In this document: in pieces, positions 1 through 11,085 of the stretch
Layout of the letters: each line of letters begins with the position of its first letter
Numbering within the stretch: the stretch's first letter is position 1
Origin: Closterium sp. Naga37s-1
Taxonomy: Eukaryota; Streptophyta; Zygnematophyceae; Desmidiales; Closteriaceae
Assembly (NCBI GenBank): GCA_947471745.1
Contig: CANJKZ010000263.1
Location: 1,933,501 to 1,997,500, forward strand
DNA length: 64,000 nucleotides
Reading direction: 5' to 3'
The notes under the pieces: generated by a model
Database searches by the model: none
Seen by the model: only the letters and a program-made list of their open reading frames with translations
Told to the model about the DNA's origin: nothing
Position numbers and translations under genes: made by a program

Positions 1-2037
1 CAAGACTGACTGGGTCATGCACGAGTACCGGCTGACAGAGGATTTGTCTGTAGCTGGACTGGCTGGTACAGACGTGGCACATGCTACAGCTGCAGAAAGG
101 GATGCAGCAGGTGGCGCTGCTGGTGGTGTTTTAGCCAGCAGCAGCAACAGCAGCCCCAAGGGCAGCACTTCGGAACGTCGAACTGGCACTGCTCAAAAGA
201 TTAACCTGGCGTCATGGGTGGTTGTGAGAGTGCTCAAGCGAAGCTCCCTGACAGCTGAGGAGCAAGCGACAGTGACGCAACAGGTGATGGCAGCACAACA
301 TGCAATGGTAGCACAGCAGAGGATGACAGAACAGCAGCAACTGGGTGGGGCTCCTCCCCAAGGTGTGAATCCGTTGCTCTTAGTGCACCCGCCGCGAGAG
401 ATCAGAGCAGAGCAGCAGGCAGTTGTCACAGGTGGTATGGGAGGAAGCAACGTGGCAGTGGCTCGTGGGACTGCACACAGGATGGGAAGTTTGGCACCAG
501 CAACAGGGTACCCTATGGGTGTGACAGGGGATGTTAGGAGTGATTCACCCTCGACAGACTCCCAAGGGGATAACTCCCCAACCACACTCACAACCAGCCA
601 ATCACCCAACTCTTCCTTTTCTGCAATGCCTGTGGATGTGCGGAGCAGTGACACAGCAAGCCAAGCAGCAGGTTTGGGTACAGGAGCAGCAGCAATGGCG
701 CCTGTAGCAATGGAGTTAGCAGGAGTAGGAGCGGCAGTAGGAGCGGAATTTGGAGCCGCCGGTAACCTCTCTACACATCCAACCCCCGCATCCGCTCTCC
801 TCAAGCTTCCCACTTCCTATGTCCAGGCCGGTGCTTTTGGGACGAAACAAAACAGTGCTGGCAGCAGCAGCAGGCCAGCAGTGCAGCAAGGGGTACTGCC
901 CCAGCCGCAACTCAGCTTGGCAGAACTGCAGCATTTGTTGTTGCTCCATCAGCAACAAAGCAGCGCTTCAGCAATGCAGCAAGGAGTATTGCTCCAGCAG
1001 CGGCACCAACAGAACATCCCGGCAGTGCAGCACGAGTTAGAGCAAGTCCTCTTTCACGACCCATCATTTAGGCAGCTTTTGTTTCAGGCGGAGTCTTCTG
1101 AGCCACCTTGCAGCAGGGACGAAGACCCTCTTATTCAGGTCCAAGCAGAGGCAGCGCCTTTTGGCCTATGGGAGGTGATGCAGCAGGGGATGCGCACTGG
1201 GGAGGATCAGATGGTACTTCCAGAAGGAATGACAGTACCAGAAAGAATGACAATACCACCTACACCAGGTGCCACCGTGCTGACACCAGCCAATCCCCTC
1301 CTTCCGCTCCCCCCCACCCACAACCACATCCAGCTTCTGTCTCTCCCACTCACAAGAGCACCACCAAACCAGCAAGCTGGTTTCACGGTTACCTCTCAGC
1401 AACAGCAAGGCCACAGTGCACCACAGCAGAGCGGTTACCAGCAGGCGATCGCAGCCCCTTTTTCCTCCTGGTCTGCTCCTCCACACCCGTTCCGTCCTAC
1501 CCCTTCTGCTTCCATGTCTGCATCCTCATCGGGTGACTCTCAGCCCTGTACAATGCAGCGTCCAGCAATCCTTCCAACATTTTCTACCGCTGCTAGTGTT
1601 GCTGCTGCTGGTGGTGCTAGTACAGACCCAGCTGGTGCTGCTGATTCAGCTGAGCCAGGGGACACAGCAGCAGGTCAAAAGGACCACCAGGAGGAGATGC
1701 AGCAGCTGGCAAATCTTCTCCGATCCATCTTAGGGAATTCAGTGGCCAGTACCAATGCTGCCACTGCCGAACCTGCCGCTTCAACTCGCACCAGTCCAGC
1801 TCCTGCCCCTGTCTTTGCTTCAAGTTCTGGTGAGGTTCCCATAGCCTCTGCCATTCAAACAATGGCTGCAGCTCTCAATATGGCTTCAAGTGGGCTCTTA
1901 AAAAGCACAGCAGCGGGATCGGTTGCAGCACCCCCAAATTCTGCTGTAGCACCCCAATATTCGGTTCTGGCACCTACTGCAGGAGCCCAGCAGGGGAAAA
2001 GGCACAAAGGGCAGCACATAGTGAATGTTGGGTACCC

Positions 2038-2077
<40 letters not shown>

Positions 2078-3067
2078 GGCCAATATTCCCTGCATGAAAT
2101 GCTTCAGCAGCACATGTCTCAGCAGCAGGAACTCAGTCCCGACCCCCCGCGTCCCAGAAGCGCTTCCTGTCCTGCTGTCCCTCTGCAAGGTGGCAATCAC
2201 CATGTAACGCCCTTTCGTACCACCCACAGCTACAACCATCCCGGGTCATTGCAAGGGGCGCTGGGTGTGCAGGGTGAGCAAGGGAGGACAGATATGGAAA
2301 CCCAGAGTGATTCGCTCCTCCATACCAGCGTGTGGGGGAGAGGTGGACTAGAGGTGGCTGGAAGGGGGAAGGTGGGAGAGGGGAGGAGTGGAGGTGGAGA
2401 TGGTGGCCTGGAAGAGATTATCCGCCACACCAGCTGGTATGGACGAGCAGGGGTCTCTGGCATGGAGCAAAGAGAAGTGAATTTCCCAGGAGGGGTGGGA
2501 GTTGCAACAGCAGGGGTAGCAGCAGCTGGTGCAGGGGCGGAATCAACCAGTGCAGGGGTGGAGGCCGCAGGGGTGGGAGATGCAGCAGCAGGGGCATCCA
2601 CAGCATCTGGGGCAGCGGCGGCAGCACGAGGAGGAGGGGACCAGATGGCATCGGTGGATGGATTGGGGATATCAGACCTGGAGGCGCTTCTAATGGATGC
2701 GGAGGGAGAATTGGGCACGTTCAGCAGTATGCTCACTGGGTTCAGCCCGCATCCCTTCAGCAGCATGGCTGGCAGCGCTCAGTCACTGCCCGAATCATTC
2801 TTTCCATCACCAGCGGTACCTCTGACAGCGGGTCAAGCATGGACAGATGGGGCAGCAGAATCAGGAGAAGCATCAACAGCAGCAGCGTCAGCAGGTTCGA
2901 CCGCAGCAGCAGCAGCAGAAGCAGAAGTGGGTGCATCTGGAGGTGCAGAAGCAGCCACTACAAGCAGGATGGCCGGTGTTTCAGGGGAAACACAGCGAGG
3001 GAATCGTGGCAGCCAGGGCGCTGGGAGGATGCAATCTCCCAAAAGGAGTCGTGAAGAGGACTGCTGA
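1..3067 (+). CDS. NAC A, exon 3 only (5' end outside window): NAC transcription factor with long Q-rich tail
   Basis: The window opens inside the last exon. Reading starts at base 2 with KTDWVMHEYRL, the end of NAC subdomain D (the DNA-binding part of this plant transcription-factor family). A variable stretch of about 60 residues follows, then WVVVRVLKRSS near 211-246, which matches subdomain E (usually W-V-[VI]-C-R-[IV]-F-K-K). The rest is a tail of about 940 residues rich in Gln, Ala, Gly and Ser, with repeated QQG-LL blocks (850-1040), KRHKGQH near 2000, an 11-Gln run at 2042-2074, a DLEALLMDAEGEL block near 2680 and the terminal peptide SPKRSREEDC. The stop is TGA at 3065-3067. No frame break is visible. 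Exons 1 and 2 must lie to the left, as in NAC B, C and D. It converges on NAC B. Identity as NAC is firm from the paralogues; the tail's role is inferred (probably transcriptional activation). Confidence 0.85.
2042..2074 (+). repeat. (CAG)11 polyglutamine tract in NAC A
   Basis: Eleven uninterrupted CAG codons. The tract sits at the same place, just after the KRHKG motif, as the longer Q runs of NAC B, C and D, so it is a homologous tract that varies in length. Confidence 0.9.
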
Positions 3068-3653
3068 TTCATGGGCAGAGGTTTTTCCCTGAGAGCTGTT
3101 AGTGTGCATATGATGGTCACCCTGGCCCAGGGTCTATGGATAGCGTAGGACTAATGCCAACCAGGAGTACCTAGGAGAATCTAGGAGATCTTGGAAAATC
3201 AGCTCGTTTTCCATAGGAGTACCTAGGAGATCTTGGATGAGAGCCATAGGAGTACATGCAAATAAAAAATCTGCTGTAGATACGAAAATACAGATTCCAT
3301 TCAAATCCTCAAGTACAAACTTCATTCAAACTGGTAGTACCTACGGTACATCCTAGGTGAATTATGACAATCCCCACTCGCTCATTCAATTGCACACGTA
3401 ACATATGTTTTTTTATTCACGTCACTCAAGGAAAGAGCCATTCCGTAGGGAGAGCCAAGAGAGTGCACCTGTGCGTGTCCACGGGATGACAGTATGCAAA
3501 TTTCAGCACTTGCAGGGATATCGAAGGTAGTCATCCCTACCTTCACATGTCAACTCTAGTTGTTTCTCTTGGGCTAGAGATGTCATCACCACTCTATGTA
3601 CACTAACAACCCCCAGAGAGACGAGCTCATGAAACACTTGCTCAAAGCAAGAA
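3068..3653. other. Shared 3' flank between convergent NAC A and NAC B
   Basis: There is no gene here. The stretch should contain both 3' UTRs. Its right half (about 3540-3653) is closely similar to the flank just beyond NAC D's stop (about 54615-54726): both carry ATGTCAACTCTA, CACCACTCTATGTACAC and CTCATGAAACAC in the same order. Its left end shares GTGTGCATATGATGGT with the flank after NAC C. This supports a common origin for the two convergent pairs. Confidence 0.75.
3163..3257. repeat. Imperfect short tandem repeat, AGGAGTACCTAGGAG units
   Basis: AGGAGTACCTAGGAG appears at about 3163 and 3216, each followed by AGATCTTGGA after a short interval, and a third partial copy (AGGAGTACA) lies at 3249. 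The unit spacing is 33-53 bp. The repeat lies in the 3' flank of NAC A, and I do not see it in the flank after NAC C. Confidence 0.6.
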
Positions 3654-4919
3654 TCAGCAGTCCTCTTCACGACTCCTTTTGGGGGAGAGAATTCTTCCAG
3701 TGCCCTCGTTGCTACGATTCCCCATTTCTGGTTCCCGCGATAACTCAATATTCCTGCTTGCAATGGCTACCTCGGCACCTTCTCCTCCAGCTGCTTCTGC
3801 TGCGGCTGCAGCTGATTTGTCTCCTGCTTTTGCTGCTCCATCTGCCCGTGTCTGACCCACTGCCCCACTTCCCGGAGCTTTGAAATAAGACCCCGGCAGC
3901 AACAGAGCGCCCTGGCCCTTTGACCACATGCCGTCACTGCCACCAGAGGTATTGGCAGTGGGAAAAGCAGCCATGGCCGCAGCAACCCTTTCCTCTAATG
4001 CAAATGAGCCTTCATCCCCAGTATGCATTGGCGGATACGGGGTAGATCCCAGTGGTATGGTAGGTGCCAGTCCCTCAGGCAGTTGACTGATGACCATGCC
4101 AGTCCCAGTGGTATGGAAGGTGCCAACAGGCTGGATAGCACCGATCATGCTGCTACTGGGATGCTGGCTGATCCAGCTGAACATGCTGCTGAGAAAGCTT
4201 ACTTCTCCCTCCCCAGTCAGTAAAAGTGCCTCCACATCTGTTAGCTCCTCCAACCCATCTACCGATGTCAGCAGGTCACCTTCTCCTCCTCTCGCTGCTG
4301 CAGCTACCCCTGCCACTGCAACTCCACCCCTTACTTCCATCAAACGTGCACCAGTTGACTCTGTCCCAGTTGTTTCAACTCTCACAGTAGCACCTGCCAT
4401 CCCTGAACCAGCTGCTGCTACCCCTGCTGCCCCCACCCCTCCTGGGAAGTGATTTTCTCTGTGCTCCATCCCAGAGCCATGTGCTCCTCCATACCCGCTG
4501 GTGAGGCAAATCATCTCCTCCAAGCCACCGACCCCGCCGTCTCCCCTTCCTTTCCCCTCTCCTTCCATTCCAGAGCCCCTTGCTCCTCCATACCCGCTGG
4601 TGAGGCAAATCATTTCCTCCAAGCCACTGAATCCGCCGTCCCCTCCTACTTTCCTCTCTCCATCCATCCCTCCTCCAGCAATTTCTGCTTCACCACTCCC
4701 CCACACAGTCGGATTTTTCATGTCTAACCTGACTTGCTCGCTGTGTCCCACCAACGCCCCTTGCAATGACTGGGTGTGGGAGTCACAAGCGGGTGTTTCA
4801 AACTGGTTGACGCCTTGAATGGGAGCCTGAGGCGGTAGAGGAATGGCAGGAATGAGTCCTTGCTGCTGAGGCATGTCCTGCTGAAGCATCTGATGCTGGT
4901 GGTATTGACCATGCTGCTG

Positions 4920-4963
<44 letters not shown>

Positions 4964-5419
4964 TGTGTCCCTGGTCGTGGCACCCAAATGTTACAACAGC
5001 GTGCTGACCCTTGTGCCGTTTCCCCTGCTGGGCTGCTGTCGGGGATGGGGCAACCGAATATGATGGAGCTGAAACCGCATTCGCGGGTGCTCCAGCTGCG
5101 CATGACAGTGTGTCAAATGATTGCAAGCAGGATGCCTCCGGATATCCTGCTGCTGTGCTGTTGAACCCTCTAAACTCAACTCTGTGAGCACCAAACACCC
5201 CCAGAATGGCAGAGGGTGCAACACCTGTTGGGACCACACCAGAACCTGAGCCTACGAAGGGTTGGGAATAGCCTGCAACTGGAATAGCAGGAGCAGCTGC
5301 AGTAGAAGCAGCTGCAACTTCAGCAGCAGCAGGAGTTGTAGGGGCAGGATCTGTATCGAAGCTACTGGAGGCAGCGACAAGACCAGCAAAGGGAAAAGCT
5401 GTAGCAGCAGCATGTGCAC
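3654..5419 (-). pseudogene. NAC B exon 3, 3' portion (after Element 1)
   Basis: It resumes at the second TGCAC (5415-5419), in frame with the part upstream of the element: HIDTSA joins HAAATAF, which matches ARAHAATAAF in NAC D. KRHKGQH and a CAG run follow; the run is broken by TAG at 4920-4922. Then come a duplicated block ending LEEMICLTSGYGG, the DVEALLLTGEGE motif and SPKRSREEDC. Confidence 0.85.
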
Positions 5420-6240
5420 TGTTATAGTCACAATAGGCTTGAATGTGCCTAAAACGAAAGATAGAGAGCACAGACGGATTTCTGCACAGCGGCTTCAAAC
5501 GTTGATAGCGTTCTGCTCACAGCTGCAAATGACTTGATTCAAATTGGATCTGGAGCGTCTTCACGTCGTCTACAATTAGCAATTTAGATTGCACGATTTG
5601 ATAAAGAATTGACGACACAGCGTTGGTTTGAACGAACGGTACTATGGCAGCCACTATAATCTTAGAACACAAGATAGGAAGAGTTACGAGTTGGGAATGA
5701 CTCCCAGCTCCTACAAACCCCAAGAGCCGAGGTACAGTGATGTGGAACAGTGCCACACTGTCCCCAACCACGAAGGGTCTCGAAACTACCCTTCACTAGG
5801 GCCTACACCAAGTGAAATGTTACACTACACAAAGTAATGTAACTATCTTCAATATCTTGAGGTGTACCCTTTTGGCAAGCTTCGAAATCACTTGAGGCTT
5901 GACACCAAGGCTCGGGCTCTTCATCACAAACTCATCCTTGAGTTCTTGATGGGTCTGCTGCACACACCTGCGACACGCCGAACGTTCGACACAGGACAAA
6001 ATAGAAACCGCGCACGACAAAATAGAAACCGCGCGCGAGACACAAACGACCGCGTAACACGCGTCTAGCGATAACTCGCTATTGACTCGACACACACACT
6101 CGACATCATGACTCAACATTCACACACAATTATAAGCATGAAATATATATTATCCCATGCCCTCATACCATTCCATACACACACACACATTCACGCACAC
6201 GGACAACAAGCCGAGTGCAAACCGTAGGGTTGCATCAACA
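5420..6240 (-). repeat. Element 1 3' LTR
   Basis: 821 bp, + strand ends TGTTATAG and CATCAACA. About 1% substituted relative to the other LTR, plus 11 bp extra in a CA-rich stretch and neighbouring bases near 6170-6220. Confidence 0.92.
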
Positions 6241-6281
6241 AACTCCCCCTCGGATTGTTGACCTTAGGATATGTTGCTCTC

Positions 6282-9200
6282 TCAGTTCAGAGCCATCCCA
6301 GCCAGCTTGCAACACTTCCAATGCTGCTGCTCTACCAGCCTCTTGGTCATCATGTCAGCCGGCTGCCCCGTGGTCTTCACGTAGCGCAACTCAACTTCAC
6401 CCGCGGTTACCATGCTCCTCGTCCAATGCCACTTCACCCTCATGTGCTTCGTGAGTCCATGCAACACAGGGTTCTTAGCAAGAGCAATGGCACCCTGGCT
6501 GTCACAGTACAGTGGGGTAGGTCCTTGCTGCTCCTCCCCCAATTCAGCCAACAAACGCCGCTGCCACACAATCTCCCGTACGGCACGGAAGAGTGACATG
6601 TACTCGGACTCCACCGAGCTCAAAGCTTGGTCAACCTGCTTCTTGCTCTCCCAAGCAGTTGGGCCTCCACCAACACAGCATATGAAGCCTCCCACACTTG
6701 TCATGTCCTCTGGTTCTGATGCATATGAAGCATCCGAGTAGGCGGTGAGGAACAAACGCCCGGGTTCAACACCATCCGCGCCCTTTTGGCGCCTTTGTGC
6801 CGCCGCCGAGTATTGCAGCCCAACGGTCGGTGTTTGGCCAAGATACTTGGCCACCCTCATTCCAGCTGCTACCTGCTCCTCATTAGGGCATTGCACAACC
6901 CTAGCCAGCTGCCCGGTAGCAAACGCGACGTCCGGTCGGGTGTTTACCGCCGCATACATGAGGCTGCCCACCAACGAGTGAAATCGGCGCCTCTCCTCTT
7001 CACCAACGCTCTCCTCCTCTGGTCCCTTCACACACTTGAACCCAGAGGGAAAGGGTGTAGCCACATGGCCTTCACTCTGCCCAAAGTTGGCAGCCAATGC
7101 CTCCAGGTACTTTCGTTGATGCACCCGCATGCACCGCTTCTCCACATCTCGTTCGATGTGGAGCCCAAGGTAGAAGCTCACGTCACCAAGGGCCTTGCAC
7201 TTGAACTTGTCTTGAAGCTTCAGCATCACCTCCTTCACAAGGTCAGAAGAGGGTGAGAAAATGAGGATGTCATCCACATAAACCACCATGAAACTCCTCT
7301 GCTCCCCCTCGCCAAGCATGAACAAGGAGTGATCGGCCGTTGAGGGAGTGAAGCCGATCCCCTCCAACACTTCGCGCAGCTTCATGTACCATTGCCTAGG
7401 GGCCTGCTTCAGCCCATAGAGGGCCTTCTTCAGCTTCCACACTCTGCCACTACCATCATCAAACCCCTCTGGCTGCGCCATAAAAATCTCCTCCTCAAGG
7501 ATGCCGTTAAGGAATGCCGTTACGATGTCCATTTGCTTTACTACCCATCCTTTGATGGCGGCTCCCGCGAATAGGGTTCGCAGCGTCGTCGGCTTCACCA
7601 CAGGGGCAAACAGCTCCTTGAAGTCCACCTTCTCCTTCTGCTGGTACCCCTTGGCTACAAGCCTAGACTTGTAGCGCTCGATCTTGCCGTCGGCATCCGA
7701 CTTGATTTTGAAGAGCCACTTGGACGTTATCGCCGTACGCCCCTCCGGTAGCTCCACCAATTCAAACGTGTCATTCTCCTCGATGCTCTTCAGCTCACTC
7801 TCCACGGCCTTCTTCCACTCCTCAGCATCACTACTCTCCAAAGCCTCCTTGAGAGTTGTTGGTTCTCCTGGCATCTCCACCGGAGAGAAGAACGCGAAGG
7901 CACACTCCTCGTAGTCACTCTCCTCGTCGTCTCCGACCATCATTGCCGCTCCGCCCAGGGCTGTCTTGCCCTGCTTTCCCGGCGCATCATAGGTCAGCCT
8001 ATTAGGGGGTTGAACTCTCCTCTTCCCCCTTCCTTCCTCCTCAGCTGCAGGGACTTGAAGGCCTTGGCGTTGCTGCGGTGTGGCTCGAATCCGTGGAGCA
8101 CTCGTAGTACGGGAAGGGAGTGACGGTGCACGCTCGCTCACTTGCTGCACCTCCTCCTCTTCTTCCTCTGCATCATTGGCCTCCTCTCCCCCATTCACAA
8201 GGGAGGATTGCCTTGTGGTTGTGCTGCCGCTGCTCAGCTCCAAAGGCAGCTCCACATGCTCCAAACCGGAACTCTTCACCTCCCCAAACCGCACGCCTAT
8301 CTTCGCCTCATTCTCCGCCTTCCAATCCTTGTACATGAAGTTCTCCATGAACTTGCAGTCCCTGCTCACCAAGAACTTCTTGGTGAATGGGTCCCAAAGA
8401 AGCCATCCCTTGCTGTTTTGAGCCATGCCCAAGTGCACGGCCCACACCACCTTGGCACCAAGCTTGTTGTGCCGAAGATGCTTAGGCACGAGCGCCATGC
8501 ACATGCACCCGAACACCCGAAGCATATCCACCTTTGGCTTCCTTCCTAGCCACTCCACATAGGGCACCCATTTGTCTGCTCCCACATGAGTCAAGGCTCT
8601 GTTCTTGGCCACACACGCGCTCCGCACCGCATCAGGCCAGAAATAGTCGGGTAGCCCGGCTTCAATGAGCAACCCGCGTGCCGCTTCCGTGATTGTGCGG
8701 TTCGCTCGCTCGGCGATGCCGTTCATTGCAGGGGAGTATGGCATAGTGAGGGAGTGCCGAATACCATTCTTCTTCAGCCACAGCCCAAACTCCTTGCTCA
8801 GGAACTCTCCCCCTCGATCGGTGCGGATTGACTTGACTAGACGGTCTTGTTGCCGCTCCACCATCGGGAACCAATCCGTCTTCAACGTTTCAGCCACGTC
8901 GCTCTTCTTGGCCAGCACGTACACCCAAGTCATGCGGGTGTAGACGTCGACAATGGTGAGAAAATACTCAGCTCCAGCAGCTCCAAGCTTCAGGGGGCCC
9001 ACCACGTCCATCACCACCTCATCAAGCGGTGCCTTTGCCGTTGCCTCCGAACTAGGGAACGGAAACCGGGTGAACTTGGCTTGAATGCACGTCGGGCAGC
9101 CAAGCACCTCATCGGGCTCCCCCTTCACACGTATGCCAGCAACCATCTCATTCTTCACTAGCTGCTGCAAGATGGGCAGGGCCACATGCCCCATGCGCCG

Positions 9201-11051
9201 ATGCAAGGTGAGCCAATCACACTCCCCCGTAGCCGAAGTTGGATTGGAGAATGCCGCGCTCGCAATAGCGCCCCACATACTCTCTCCGTAGTCCTCCTCC
9301 GCTGCTGCCTCTGGGTTCTCCTCACCCTTTTGCTGCTCCTTGGTTGCTGCACCACTCTCCTTAGGTTCACTGAACTTGCTGGTCCCTCCAGGTTTGCTCT
9401 TCTTGAGCTCATTCTCCTTAGCGCGACCGTTCGCGCCATCGTCGCTACCGACCGCTCCATCCTTGGTGCTGATGCTTGCTGCCACTTGCCTCTCCTTAGG
9501 CATAGGGACCACTGGGATCTGCCACATCTCGTTGTAGACATCCCTGTCCTCATGAAGGTCCCAAAGAATTCGATCGCCAAGCCTTGCGGTGTAGGTCTTG
9601 GCTCCCTTCGAGTTCGTGTCCATGCCGGCCTTTGCCAACCGCCGCACGGAAATCAGGTTTGCAGCAAGGCTGGGCACCCAAAGCACGTTCTTGAGGCCCA
9701 CCATCTTCCCATCAGCACCCTTGAACATGGCCTTGCCCATGCCTTTCACATCTGCTCGCTGCCCCAAAGCCGATGTGACATGCTTCACCGGTGACGGCTC
9801 GAGTTCGGTGAGCAAGTCCGGGCGAGGTGTCATGCTATAGGTAGCGCCACTATCAATCACCCAATAGTCCAGGGGGTGTAGGGTCACCTTCCCCACAGCT
9901 GCTGGCTCCTCAAAGCCTTCATCCTTCTCTGGACCAGCCGGTACTTGCGTCGACACGAAGTAGAATAGACCCGGGTATCGATCGTCGCTCGGGTCCTTGT
10001 CGTTGTCTCCGCTCTTCATGTTTGCAGCTCCGCCACCGCGACCGCCACGGCCTCCACGACCTCGTCCTCTCCCTCCTCCTGCTCCTCTACCCTCTTGGCC
10101 TTGAGCAGGGGTCCAACCATATGGGAGTTTGTAGCAGTCGCGCCACATGTGTCCGCTCTTGTGGCAATAGTGACACTCGCCGTCGAATCGGCCGCGACCG
10201 CGTCCGTAGCTCTTGTCGTCGCTGCCATAACCGCCACTTCTGCGGCCTCCGCCGAAGTTGCTGCCACCAAACCTTCCTCCCCCTCGTCCTCTGCCTCTTC
10301 CTCGACCATATCCACGGCCGATGCTCGCTGCCCCAGCGCCATCCGCACTCGCCAACTCACGGCGGCGGAAATCCTCTTGAAGGATAGCTCGCTTCACGTC
10401 TTCAAGCGAGAGGCGGGGCAAGTCGCAATTAAGGTTGATGATGAGCGAGGACCATGACTCTGGGAGTAAGGCCAGCAACTTGGTCTTTTTTTGGAGCTCA
10501 CTGTAGTTCAAATCAGCTCCCTCAAGCCGCGTCAACAAGTCGAAGAATTTCTGCACCCCTTCTTCAACCGCTTCGTCTTCTTCAATTCGTAGCGCCGCCA
10601 TTTGCCGTTCCAACACCACCGCTACCGCCGCTGTTGCAGGAGCTTGTACACCCTTGAGAGCAGCCCATGCCTTTGGTCCTTTCTCTGGTTCACGCTGGAA
10701 TGGCTTGATGTGACGGATCTGACTGCTCCCCAACGCTTGCCCAAGTAAGAGATAGCCTTGTGCGCTCTTCCGCACCCACGGGCTCTTCTCCGGGTCGTTC
10801 TCGGGGCGCTTCTCCGTTCCTTCCATCACCTCCAGCAGGTCATAGTGGTCAAAGATGTTCTCCATCTTGAAGGACCATTCAGCAAAGTTGTCACCGTTGA
10901 ACTTGTCAAGCCCAAACACCCTAGGCTCATCCCTAGGTGGGCCAAGACTTGGTTGCATGGGCGCCATGGCTGAATCACGGGGTTGGCCTTGATCTTGAGC
11001 TTCTCCACTGCCACCAGCACCTCTGCCACCCCTTTCCTCAGGTCCAGACAT
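6282..11051 (-). CDS. Element 1 gag-pol polyprotein (copia), intact
   Basis: 1,589 residues from ATG 11051 (MSGPEERGG); the frame is open further upstream but with no better ATG. Domains in order: UBN2-type gag (KFNGDNFAEWSFKM, about 35-220), an Arg/Gly-rich stretch, zinc knuckle CHYCHKSGHMWRDC (near 295), protease DSGATYSM (near 400), pre-integrase HHCC (about 610-640), integrase core with MDVVGP, RTDRGGEF and NGIAERANR (about 680-780), reverse transcriptase with YVDD (near 1257), and RNase H with SDASYAS, ESEY and KHMRVKWHW (about 1435-1570), ending TGA. The order PR-IN-RT-RH defines copia. No frameshift or stop and all catalytic motifs present, so it could encode working enzymes. Confidence 0.93.
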   Translation of the reverse strand: MSGPEERGGRGAGGSGEAQDQGQPRDSAMAPMQPSLGPPRDEPRVFGLDKFNGDNFAEWSFKMENIFDHYDLLEVMEGTEKRPENDPEKSPWVRKSAQGYLLLGQALGSSQIRHIKPFQREPEKGPKAWAALKGVQAPATAAVAVVLERQMAALRIEEDEAVEEGVQKFFDLLTRLEGADLNYSELQKKTKLLALLPESWSSLIINLNCDLPRLSLEDVKRAILQEDFRRRELASADGAGAASIGRGYGRGRGRGRGGGRFGGSNFGGGRRSGGYGSDDKSYGRGRGRFDGECHYCHKSGHMWRDCYKLPYGWTPAQGQEGRGAGGGRGRGRGGRGGRGGGAANMKSGDNDKDPSDDRYPGLFYFVSTQVPAGPEKDEGFEEPAAVGKVTLHPLDYWVIDSGATYSMTPRPDLLTELEPSPVKHVTSALGQRADVKGMGKAMFKGADGKMVGLKNVLWVPSLAANLISVRRLAKAGMDTNSKGAKTYTARLGDRILWDLHEDRDVYNEMWQIPVVPMPKERQVAASISTKDGAVGSDDGANGRAKENELKKSKPGGTSKFSEPKESGAATKEQQKGEENPEAAAEEDYGESMWGAIASAAFSNPTSATGECDWLTLHRRMGHVALPILQQLVKNEMVAGIRVKGEPDEVLGCPTCIQAKFTRFPFPSSEATAKAPLDEVVMDVVGPLKLGAAGAEYFLTIVDVYTRMTWVYVLAKKSDVAETLKTDWFPMVERQQDRLVKSIRTDRGGEFLSKEFGLWLKKNGIRHSLTMPYSPAMNGIAERANRTITEAARGLLIEAGLPDYFWPDAVRSACVAKNRALTHVGADKWVPYVEWLGRKPKVDMLRVFGCMCMALVPKHLRHNKLGAKVVWAVHLGMAQNSKGWLLWDPFTKKFLVSRDCKFMENFMYKDWKAENEAKIGVRFGEVKSSGLEHVELPLELSSGSTTTRQSSLVNGGEEANDAEEEEEEVQQVSERAPSLPSRTTSAPRIRATPQQRQGLQVPAAEEEGRGKRRVQPPNRLTYDAPGKQGKTALGGAAMMVGDDEESDYEECAFAFFSPVEMPGEPTTLKEALESSDAEEWKKAVESELKSIEENDTFELVELPEGRTAITSKWLFKIKSDADGKIERYKSRLVAKGYQQKEKVDFKELFAPVVKPTTLRTLFAGAAIKGWVVKQMDIVTAFLNGILEEEIFMAQPEGFDDGSGRVWKLKKALYGLKQAPRQWYMKLREVLEGIGFTPSTADHSLFMLGEGEQRSFMVVYVDDILIFSPSSDLVKEVMLKLQDKFKCKALGDVSFYLGLHIERDVEKRCMRVHQRKYLEALAANFGQSEGHVATPFPSGFKCVKGPEEESVGEEERRRFHSLVGSLMYAAVNTRPDVAFATGQLARVVQCPNEEQVAAGMRVAKYLGQTPTVGLQYSAAAQRRQKGADGVEPGRLFLTAYSDASYASEPEDMTSVGGFICCVGGGPTAWESKKQVDQALSSVESEYMSLFRAVREIVWQRRLLAELGEEQQGPTPLYCDSQGAIALAKNPVLHGLTKHMRVKWHWTRSMVTAGEVELRYVKTTGQPADMMTKRLVEQQHWKCCKLAGMALN

Positions 11052-11071
11052 TGTCGAAACTGCTCCAAGGG

Positions 11072-11083
11072 GCTCTGATACCA
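11072..11083 (-). other. Element 1 primer-binding site (tRNA-iMet)
   Basis: Minus strand TGGTATCAGAGC, two bases from the 5' LTR, complementary to the 3' end of plant initiator tRNA-Met. It fixes the element's orientation. Confidence 0.9.
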
Positions 11084-11085
11084 CT

